From Kamptonema sp. UHCC 0994 (GTDB taxonomy: Bacteria; Cyanobacteriota; Cyanobacteriia; Cyanobacteriales; Microcoleaceae), in assembly GCF_029167235.1 (NCBI RefSeq), contig NZ_JARFTR010000208.1, positions 1-54,418 of the forward strand: DNA of 54,418 nt. Direction: 5' to 3'. Positions 38,070 to 45,604 of the stretch are shown one piece after another. The position numbers and the translations under genes were made by a program. Numbering within the stretch: the stretch's first letter is position 1; each line of letters starts with the position of its first letter. Under the pieces are notes generated by a model. It made no database searches. It had not been told where the DNA came from and saw only the letters and a list, made by a program, of their open reading frames with translations.

Positions 38070-41000
38070 ATGAATAACTCTCACAAAAACACCAACTCTC
38101 CCACAACCGTTCAAATTCCTAACTATCAAATTGTTGAAACCGTTTATTCAGGAAGTCGGACTGTAGTATATCGGGCTATCCGTACATCAGACCAATTACC
38201 AGTTGTCATCAAACTGCTGAAAAACGACTATCCCAATTTTAGCGAACTCGTGCAGTTTCGCAATCAATACACGATTGCTAAAAATCTTAATTCACCTCTG
38301 ATTATTCAAACTTATAGCCTAGAAGTCTACCAAAATGGCTATGTGTTAGTCATGGAAGATTTTGGGGGAATTTCTCTTCAAGAATGGGCACTGAAAGGAC
38401 AAAATCGACTCTCTTTGAGGGAGTTTTTACAGATCGCGATCGCCCTCTGCAATACCTTAGATATACTGTATCGCGATCGCATTATTCACAAAGATATTAA
38501 ACTCAGTAATATCTTAATTAATCCTGAGACAAAACAAGTCAAATTAATTGACTTCAGTATTGCCTCTCTACTCCCACGAGAAACGCAAACACTCATCAAT
38601 CCCAATGTGTTAGAAGGGACACTCGCTTATATTTCTCCAGAACAAACCGGGAGAATGAATCGGGGAATTGACTACCGAACTGACTTCTATTCTTTGGGTG
38701 TAACTTTTTACGAATTACTCACAGAAAAGTTACCGTTTAAGTCAAATGACCCAATGGAGCTAGTACATTGTCATATTGCGAAACCCTCTCCTTTAGTAGA
38801 TGAAATTCATTCCGAAATTCCATCTGTACTATCAGAAATCGTCACCAAATTGATGGCGAAAAATGCCGAAGATAGATATCAAAGTGCATTGGGATTAAAG
38901 TTTGATTTAGAAAATTGTTTACATCAACTAACAGAAACGGGTTCGATTGAGAGTTTTGAAATTGCGCGAAGGGATGTGAGCGATCGCTTCATCATCCCCG
39001 ATCGACTCTACGGACGAGAAACCGAAGCAGCCACTTTACTGCAAGCCTTTGAAAGAGTCAGTCTGGGTGCAACAGAAATGATGCTGGTAGCAGGTTTTTC
39101 GGGGATTGGGAAAACCGCCGTTGTCAACGAAGTTCATAAACCAATTGTGCGGCAACGCGGTTATTTTATCAAAGGCAAATTTGACCAATTTCAACGCAAT
39201 ATTCCCTTCTCTGCTTTCGTACAAGCATTTCGGGATTTAATGGGGCAATTGTTAACCGAAAGCGATCTCCAACTAGAGCAATGGAAACATCAAATATTAG
39301 AAACTGTCGGAGACAACGGTCAGGTAATTATTGAAGTCATTCCCGAATTAGAAAAAATCATTGGCGAACAACCACCAGCAGTGGAATTATCAGGAACGGC
39401 AGCCCAAAATCGCTTTAATTTATTGTTTCAAAAATTCACCCAAGTATTTACTAGCGCCGAACATCCGTTAACGATCTTTTTAGATGATTTACAATGGGCT
39501 GATTCAGCATCATTAAAGTTGATGCAGCTATTAATGGCTGATACAGGTCATCTTTTCATCATTGGTGCTTATCGGGATAACGAAGTCAATCCAGCCCATC
39601 CATTAATGCTGACATTGAGCGAAATTCAAAAAAACCAAGCAGTCATTAATACTATTACTTTAACACCCCTGAGTCAATCCCAAATCAATCAATTAGTCGC
39701 TGATACCCTGAAAAGTACAGAAACTTTGGCATTACCCCTTTCACAATTAGTCTATCAGAAAACCAAAGGCAACCCATTTTTTGCCACCCAATTTCTCAAA
39801 GCCCTACACGAAGAAAATCTCATTCAATTTACCCCCCCAACCCCCCCTTACCAAGGGGGGGCTACGGGGGGGTGGCAATGCGATCTGTCCCAGATTAATC
39901 AACAAGCCTTGACCGATGATGTCGTAGAATTTATGGCGTTGCAGTTAGAGAAGTTACCCTTAGCAACCCAGAATATTCTGAAGTTAGCCGCTTGTATTGG
40001 CAATCAGTTCGATCTAGCAACATTAGCAATTGTTTCGGAACACTCAGAAGTAGAAACCGCAGCCAATTTATGGAAAGCATTGCAAGAAGGTTTGATTTTA
40101 CCGATCGGTGATGTTTATAAATTTTATGTAGGGGCAGAAAGTCAAGCCGTTACTTCAGAAAAGTCTCAAAACGTTACCTACAAATTTTTACACGATCGCG
40201 TTCAACAAGCCGCCTATTCCCTAATTCCCGATGACCAAAAACAGGCGACTCATTACCAAATCGGAAAACTACTGCTGCAACAGATTTCCGCACAAGCAAG
40301 AGAAGACCGGATTTTTGAAATCGTCAATCAATTAAATCACGGAACTGTTTTAATTACCCAACCAACAGAACGAGAAGAATTAGCTGGGCTCAATTTAATT
40401 GCCTGTCGCAAAGCCAAAAGTTCAACCGCCTATCAAGCAGCGCGTGAATATGCCACAATAGGATTGTCTTTGTTGTCAGAAAATACTTGGCAGCAGCAGT
40501 ATGAAATGACCCTCGCCTTGCATGAATTAGCTGCGGAAGTGGCACTGCTAAATGGTAATTTTGAGGCGATGGAACAGTTCATTGATACTGTCATTGAACA
40601 GGCACATTCGTTACTAGAAAAGGTTAATGTTTACTGCATTAGAATTCAATCGCATATTTTCCAAAGTAAATTGACCTCAGCGATCGCGATCGCCCAACCG
40701 GTCTTACAACAGCTTGGTGTTACCTTTCCTGAAACACCCACACCATCAGATCTGCAACAAGAAATCCAAGAGATTGAGGAACTGATTGGAAATAGGCAAA
40801 TTGCCGATTTGGTTAACTTGCCTGAGATGCGAGATGCCGAAAAACTCGCTATTCTGAAGATTGGGAATATCATCAGCCCAGCAGCCTACCTCACTGGCTC
40901 AGCGCTGTTCCCATTGCTGAATACTTTCTCGGTTAAACTTTCCATTCAGTACGGTAACACATCGATTTCTGCTTACAGCTATGCGAACTATGGCAATATT

Positions 41001-43514
41001 CTCTGCAATTTCTTCCAAGTCGTAGATACAGGAACACAGTTTGGTTCTCTGGCACTCCAGATTATCTCAAAACTCGATGCCAAAGCCACTAAAACAGAGG
41101 TTTTGATGATTTTGGGGTTATTTGTTGTACACCGCAAATCTCACATTAAAGAAACACTACCCCTCTTGCAAGAAGGTTACACCACTGCCATAGAATTTGG
41201 GAACTTGGTACTTGCTGGGTACAATGGCCACAGTTTTTGTCTCAATTCTTTTTGGTGTGGTCAATCCTTGGCTACCTTAGAGCAGGATATTTGCGCCTAC
41301 TGCCATAGTTTGATGCAATTAAATCAATTGACAACCGCAAATTATTGCCGGATTTATTGGCAACCTGTTTTAAATTTGCTAGGTCTTGCAGAACATACCA
41401 CCCTTTTGTCTGGGAAAGCCCTTGAAGAAACAGAATTTCGACCGCATCTACAGTCTGCCAAAGATGGATATGGATTGTATATTTTCCATTTGTATAAACT
41501 AATGCTTTGTTTCTTGTTTGGAGAAATTGAGCCAGCGAAAAATCATGCTATTGAAGTCAGGCGCTATTTTATGGCTGGTGCGGGATTAGTCACCGAACCA
41601 GTATTTTATCTTTATGATTCTCTGCTAACTCTGGCACAATTAAATCCACAGTTAGATGAAACATCAGAAGCATTGCAGGGTGTCATAGAAAATCAAACCA
41701 AGTTACAGCAATGGGCGGATCATGCACCCATGAATTATCAACATAAGGTTGATTTGGTAGCGGCGGAAAAATATCGAGTGTTAGGACAAAAAGCCGAAGC
41801 AATTGAGTTTTATGACAAGGCGATAACTCTAGCCAAAGCCAACGAATATACCCAAGAAGAAGCACTTGCCAACGAACTCGCAGCTAAATTCTACCTCGAC
41901 TGGGGCAGACAGCGCATTGCTGGGGACTACATGATTGAAGCCTACTATGGCTATGCTCGTTGGGGTGCGAAAGCCAAAGTTGCTGACTTAGAACAACGCT
42001 ATCCTCAATTGCTTGCTCCCATCCTCCAGCAAACCAGTTCTCCCCTGTCAACTAACGAAACTATCTTCACATTGAGGAGTGTCACTTCTACCAGTTCCGC
42101 CACTTCCCAGAGTAGCAATATTTCTGGAACTCTAGATTTAGCTGCCATTCTTAAAGCTTCTCAAACTATCTCAGGCGAAATCGAACTCGAAAAACTGCTT
42201 TCATCGTTGCTTTCTATCGTTATCGAAAATGCTGGAGCCGATAAATGTGTGTTAATGCTGTTGCGAGACGATCGCTTACTAATTAAAGGGTTAATTATTG
42301 AGGGTTCGGAGCCAGTCGTATTGCAACGCCTTCCCATTGAGGACAGTCAGGATATTCCCTTAAAGCTAATTTACAAAGTCAAGCACGAGAGGCAGACTGT
42401 TGTGCTAATTGATGCGATCGCCGAGCTCACCTTAGCTAATGACCCCTATATCATTCGTCAGCAGCCTAAAAGTATTTTGTGTAGCCCGATTTTGCATCAA
42501 GGTAAGTTGATGGGGATTTTGTACCTGGAAAACAGTTTAGTAACGGGGGCGTTTACAAGCGATCGCGTGGAACTCCTGAATTTACTTTGCGCTCAAGCCG
42601 CCATCTCTTTAGAAAATGCCCGACTTTATGAGCAGTCACAAACCTATTCCCAACAGCTAGAGCAAGCCTTACAAGATTTACAACAAACCCAACTGCAAAT
42701 GATTCAAAGCGAAAAGATGTCAGCATTGGGTAACTTAGTTGCTGGCGTTGCTCATGAAATTAATAATCCCGTCGGCTTTATTTCTGGCAATTTGAATGAA
42801 GCCAAATCCACAGTTCAAGACTTAACGGAACATCTAGATTTGTATCGCACCCAAGCATCTGCTGCCAACATTGCCGATCATGCCGAAGATATCGATTTAG
42901 ACTATATTATCGAAGATTTGCCCAAAATGATTGACTCGATGCAATTGGGGTGCGATCGCATCAAAGGTATCAGCACTTCACTCCGCACTTTCTCTCGTGC
43001 TGACAAAGACTACAAAGTGCCTTTTAACATCCACGAGGGCATCGATAGCACGATCTTAATTCTCAAATATCGATTGAAAGCCAACGATGAGCGACCCGCC
43101 ATTGAAGTAGTGAAAGACTACGGCAATATTCCTGCGATTGAATGCTTCCCTGGACAGCTTAACCAGGTGTTTATGAATATCTTGGCCAATGCGATTGATG
43201 CCTTAGATGAGTCAAATATTGGTCGAAGTTTTGCGGAAATCAAGACCGAACCTAATCGGATTAAAATTATTACTTCCGGGGAAAATCAACAGGTAAAAAT
43301 CACCATTGCTGATAATGGTCGAGGGATGAGTGAAGAAGTTAAAGCCCAAATATTCGCTCATTTATTTACTACTAAGGCTGTAGGGAAAGGGACAGGTTTA
43401 GGACTGGCGATCGCGCGTCAAATCGTTGAGGAAAAACATGGCGGTTCTTTGAAAGTCAACTCTAGATTAGGAGAAGGAACTGAATTTGTCATCACCTTAC
43501 ATTACCCAAAATAA
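38070..43514 (+). CDS. Trifunctional Ser/Thr kinase / ATPase / histidine kinase 6
   Basis: 1814 residues, the last of the array. The kinase is of the 3-5 type, but the catalytic loop reads HKDIKLSN (H140, D142), with Leu145 replacing the usual Pro. ATPase: GFSGIGKT 342-349, without the first palindrome insert but with the second. The helical-repeat region is class B (HYQIGKLLLQQISAQAREDRIF, FCLNSFWCGQSLATLE) shared with paralogue 2. GAF and transmitter (H1562) are of the 3-5 type, so this protein is a clear chimera. Its C-terminus ends in TLHYPK rather than TLPIKA/TLPTQA. The 74-bp spacer upstream lacks a strong ribosome binding site. A convergent thiS gene follows 100 bp downstream. Confidence 0.93.
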   Translation: MNNSHKNTNSPTTVQIPNYQIVETVYSGSRTVVYRAIRTSDQLPVVIKLLKNDYPNFSELVQFRNQYTIAKNLNSPLIIQTYSLEVYQNGYVLVMEDFGGISLQEWALKGQNRLSLREFLQIAIALCNTLDILYRDRIIHKDIKLSNILINPETKQVKLIDFSIASLLPRETQTLINPNVLEGTLAYISPEQTGRMNRGIDYRTDFYSLGVTFYELLTEKLPFKSNDPMELVHCHIAKPSPLVDEIHSEIPSVLSEIVTKLMAKNAEDRYQSALGLKFDLENCLHQLTETGSIESFEIARRDVSDRFIIPDRLYGRETEAATLLQAFERVSLGATEMMLVAGFSGIGKTAVVNEVHKPIVRQRGYFIKGKFDQFQRNIPFSAFVQAFRDLMGQLLTESDLQLEQWKHQILETVGDNGQVIIEVIPELEKIIGEQPPAVELSGTAAQNRFNLLFQKFTQVFTSAEHPLTIFLDDLQWADSASLKLMQLLMADTGHLFIIGAYRDNEVNPAHPLMLTLSEIQKNQAVINTITLTPLSQSQINQLVADTLKSTETLALPLSQLVYQKTKGNPFFATQFLKALHEENLIQFTPPTPPYQGGATGGWQCDLSQINQQALTDDVVEFMALQLEKLPLATQNILKLAACIGNQFDLATLAIVSEHSEVETAANLWKALQEGLILPIGDVYKFYVGAESQAVTSEKSQNVTYKFLHDRVQQAAYSLIPDDQKQATHYQIGKLLLQQISAQAREDRIFEIVNQLNHGTVLITQPTEREELAGLNLIACRKAKSSTAYQAAREYATIGLSLLSENTWQQQYEMTLALHELAAEVALLNGNFEAMEQFIDTVIEQAHSLLEKVNVYCIRIQSHIFQSKLTSAIAIAQPVLQQLGVTFPETPTPSDLQQEIQEIEELIGNRQIADLVNLPEMRDAEKLAILKIGNIISPAAYLTGSALFPLLNTFSVKLSIQYGNTSISAYSYANYGNILCNFFQVVDTGTQFGSLALQIISKLDAKATKTEVLMILGLFVVHRKSHIKETLPLLQEGYTTAIEFGNLVLAGYNGHSFCLNSFWCGQSLATLEQDICAYCHSLMQLNQLTTANYCRIYWQPVLNLLGLAEHTTLLSGKALEETEFRPHLQSAKDGYGLYIFHLYKLMLCFLFGEIEPAKNHAIEVRRYFMAGAGLVTEPVFYLYDSLLTLAQLNPQLDETSEALQGVIENQTKLQQWADHAPMNYQHKVDLVAAEKYRVLGQKAEAIEFYDKAITLAKANEYTQEEALANELAAKFYLDWGRQRIAGDYMIEAYYGYARWGAKAKVADLEQRYPQLLAPILQQTSSPLSTNETIFTLRSVTSTSSATSQSSNISGTLDLAAILKASQTISGEIELEKLLSSLLSIVIENAGADKCVLMLLRDDRLLIKGLIIEGSEPVVLQRLPIEDSQDIPLKLIYKVKHERQTVVLIDAIAELTLANDPYIIRQQPKSILCSPILHQGKLMGILYLENSLVTGAFTSDRVELLNLLCAQAAISLENARLYEQSQTYSQQLEQALQDLQQTQLQMIQSEKMSALGNLVAGVAHEINNPVGFISGNLNEAKSTVQDLTEHLDLYRTQASAANIADHAEDIDLDYIIEDLPKMIDSMQLGCDRIKGISTSLRTFSRADKDYKVPFNIHEGIDSTILILKYRLKANDERPAIEVVKDYGNIPAIECFPGQLNQVFMNILANAIDALDESNIGRSFAEIKTEPNRIKIITSGENQQVKITIADNGRGMSEEVKAQIFAHLFTTKAVGKGTGLGLAIARQIVEEKHGGSLKVNSRLGEGTEFVITLHYPK
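39832..39872 (+). repeat. In-frame palindrome (second site) in kinase 6
   Basis: Encodes PPTPPYQGGATGG between LIQF and WQCDLSQ. It is the best-preserved copy of this element, with runs of seven C and seven G around TTACCAA. Confidence 0.85.
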
Positions 43515-43614
43515 TGAAAGCTTATTCTATTTAGTTTACTGGAACCTTTAGGTTTTGCTCTGAATCCCCCAAACCATTTCTCTGATTGCATTTTCCTCCT
43601 GCCCCCTGCCTCCT

Positions 43615-43827
43615 TTAACCTCCTCCCACAATAGTGACAATTTCCAAGCGATCGCCTTCTTGCATTTCGGTTTCTTCCCAAAATTGCCGATGCAGTATCT
43701 CACCGTTGTATTCCACTGCTACTAATCGGGGGTTTAATCCTAAATGTTGCAGTAAGTTAGGCAGTTGAGTTTGTTGCGGACAGTTACACTTTTCTCCGTT
43801 AACTTGTAATGTAATTTGATTAGACAT
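43615..43827 (-). CDS. thiS: Sulfur carrier protein ThiS
   Basis: 70 residues, the normal ThiS length, with a ubiquitin-like beta-grasp pattern: ITLQVNGEKCNCPQQTQLPNLLQHLGL, VAVEYNGEIL, then EGDRLEIVTIVGGG. The C-terminal Gly-Gly is the site of adenylylation and thiocarboxylate formation, where it carries sulfur for the thiazole ring of thiamine. This copy ends in three glycines. It lies downstream of thiE on the same strand, but 232 bp of repeat DNA separates the two, so co-transcription would have to read through a strong hairpin at 43987-44036. Confidence 0.92.
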   Translation of the reverse strand: MSNQITLQVNGEKCNCPQQTQLPNLLQHLGLNPRLVAVEYNGEILHRQFWEETEMQEGDRLEIVTIVGGG

Positions 43828-43841
43828 GAGTTTTATAGCTA

Positions 43842-43953
43842 GGGGCTAGGGAAAGAAGGGGCTAGGGGCTAGGGGCTAGGGGCTAGGGAAAGAAGGGAAT
43901 AGAATCAAGCTTCAGGAACTCAGAACGTCTTAACCACCTTGGCGGTTGCTATA
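43842..43953. repeat. Dispersed repeat flanking thiE, left copy
   Basis: Four to five GGGGCTA heptamers, then GGGAATAGAATCA, GGAACTCAGA and CCTTGGCGGTTGCTATA. It matches the reverse complement of 45206-45307 with few differences, so thiE lies between inverted copies about 1.25 kb apart. Confidence 0.8.
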
Positions 43954-43986
43954 AGTTAACAGTCTTAAATTTTGATAGAATCCAGC

Positions 43987-44036
43987 GTAACGCCGCCGTC
44001 TTAACGGTAAGAATACCGCCGACACGGCGGCGTTAC
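43987..44036. repeat. Dispersed GTAACGCCGCC hairpin repeat, copy 3
   Basis: A complete 50-bp palindrome (GTAACGCCGCCGTC facing GACACGGCGGCGTTAC) begins 24 bp beyond the thiE stop codon in its direction of transcription. It is a variant of copy 2, with a different loop-side sequence. Confidence 0.8.
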
Positions 44037-44059
44037 GAACTCTTATAAATCAAAACTTC

Positions 44060-45151
44060 TTAAGAGTTTCCTGGGAGATTTTTCTGAGAGCGCATAGTTT
44101 GAACGCGAGTTAATTGGGAGATAAAATACTGCGTAACCAGAGTTGGCTGTTCAGCTTCCATCACAGAGCGCACGACTGCGATGCGATCGGCTCCCGCTTT
44201 CAATACTTCCTCAAGGTTATTGATATCAATTCCGCCGATCGCGAACCAGGGAACTGTCGAATGTTCAACCGCATAACGTACATAATCCAAACCTGCTGCT
44301 GATTTACCAGGTTTAGTGGGAGTTTCGTAAACGGGGCCAACTCCAATATAATCAGCTCCGTCTTTAATTGCTTGCTGCATTTCCTCCTTATTAGTAGTAG
44401 AACGGCCGATAATGCGTCCAGGGCCGAGTAATTGCCGTGCTAAACTAATGGGTATATCTTGCTGTCCGAGATGTACGCCATCTGCACCTGTGGCGATCGC
44501 TAAATCCACTCGGTCATTGATAATAAACAAAGCACCGTAACGGTGGCAAAGTTGACATAGTTTTTCAGCTTTAGAAAGTCTAACAGTATCATCAGCGGAT
44601 TTATCGCGGTACTGCACAACATTCAAACCACCTTGCAAAGCCGCTTCTACGATCGCGAATAAATGTTCTGAGGGATTCGTCACCAAATAGAAATGCGATC
44701 GCGCTAATTGCTGTTGTCGCCGATAAGCCAGCAAACTACTTTCCAGAGTATAAACCCGATAGCGCATCTGCTTAAAAGCAGCTCCCATCTCAGGATCGTG
44801 AATCTTACTGTACTCTTCTACTACTCGCAGCGCCTCTTCTACACGGCAGAAATTCACCTGCAATAAACTTTCTATGCTCGATCGATGCTCTTCTTGTGGG
44901 TGACTTAAATCTGTGCCCGGATCGCCTGGAGTATCCCGCGCATTTCTCAGATCCACACTGTGCCACGAAGCCAATTCCTGCCGTAATTGTTTGCATTCCT
45001 TAGCTAGCTCGACACTTTTGAGGCCAAACCGACACCATTCTTCAATAATCCTCAAGCCTTCGCGGGATCTGTCTAGATTTGCGTCTAAAATCCGGCAGAG
45101 AGCTGGTTGCGCCAATATATTCTTACTGTGTTTATCGCCCATCAGAACCAC
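44060..45151 (-). CDS. thiE: Thiamine-phosphate synthase (long cyanobacterial form)
   Basis: 363 residues. The C-terminal ~210 residues are the ThiE TIM barrel that joins HMP-pyrophosphate and thiazole phosphate. Visible motifs are VVQYRDKSADD, INDRVDLA, GVHLGQQDIP, IGRSTTN, GVGPVYETPTKPGKSAAG and PWFAIGGI. The N-terminal ~150 residues (RILDANLDRSREGLRIIEEWCRFGL, then VEEALRVVEEYSKI) are an extra helical domain seen in cyanobacterial ThiE, making it much longer than E. coli ThiE. ATG 45151 (MVLMGDK) is used here; ATG 45142 is equally possible. The gene is bordered on both sides by inverted copies of a dispersed repeat. Confidence 0.94.
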   Translation of the reverse strand: MVLMGDKHSKNILAQPALCRILDANLDRSREGLRIIEEWCRFGLKSVELAKECKQLRQELASWHSVDLRNARDTPGDPGTDLSHPQEEHRSSIESLLQVNFCRVEEALRVVEEYSKIHDPEMGAAFKQMRYRVYTLESSLLAYRRQQQLARSHFYLVTNPSEHLFAIVEAALQGGLNVVQYRDKSADDTVRLSKAEKLCQLCHRYGALFIINDRVDLAIATGADGVHLGQQDIPISLARQLLGPGRIIGRSTTNKEEMQQAIKDGADYIGVGPVYETPTKPGKSAAGLDYVRYAVEHSTVPWFAIGGIDINNLEEVLKAGADRIAVVRSVMEAEQPTLVTQYFISQLTRVQTMRSQKNLPGNS

Positions 45152-45205
45152 CCTTATAATTTTTTACCACACCATTAGCCCCCTATTTCTAGATAAACTT
45201 TACAA

Positions 45206-45307
45206 TATAGCAACCGCCAAGGCAGTTAGGACACTCTGAGTTCCAGAAGCTCGCTGATTCTATTCCCTTCTTCCCTTCTTCCCTAGCCCCTAGCCCCTAG
45301 CCCCTAG
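45206..45307. repeat. Dispersed repeat flanking thiE, right copy (inverted)
   Basis: The reverse-oriented partner of 43842-43953: TATAGCAACCGCCAAGG, then TCTGAGTTCC, TGATTCTATTCCC and several TAGCCCC heptamers. It begins 55 bp upstream of the thiE start codon and so may overlap the promoter region. Confidence 0.8.
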
Positions 45308-45604
45308 TCCCTATCTATAATCCTGCATCCTTGCCAGATTTCCCAACGGTAGCTCTTTCAAATTGTGCCATTAAGAGATATAATTTTATAAATTTTTACC
45401 TTGTGATTTGACCGGATTCAAGATTAACAAAAGTGCAACGGTTAGTTAAACTACACCACACTTCGGAGGAGCGCTGTGAGTTTAGGAGAGGAACACAGGA
45501 GAACACAGGAGCAGGGGAGCAGAGGGGCAGGGGAGCGGGGGAGCGGGAGAGCGAAGGGAATAACAAAAGTAAGTCTTCCCCATCCTCTCCATCCTCTCCA
45601 TCCC
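45308..45604. repeat. Leader of the DUF1565 gene with a composite (GGGGAGC)n repeat
   Basis: The first half is unique AT-rich spacer. At 45469-45475 a near-perfect ribosome binding site (CGGAGGAGC) precedes GTG 45476. From about 45490 the DNA becomes a GGGGAGC-type repeat followed by a CATCCTCTC pyrimidine tract, the same architecture as 4839-4955. The repeat is open in frame with the gene, so the true start is ambiguous. Confidence 0.6.

Noticed and set aside
13285-42620. GAF domains as bilin-binding phytochrome or cyanobacteriochrome modules
   Set aside because: The only conserved Cys (in KSxxCSPIL) is in a core strand and lacks the CH-type chromophore motif. Light sensing through a bilin is not supported.
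9190-43514. A nonribosomal peptide or polyketide synthase cluster, suggested by the very long tandem genes
   Set aside because: No condensation, adenylation, ketosynthase or carrier motifs were seen. All six read as kinase-ATPase-GAF-histidine kinase.
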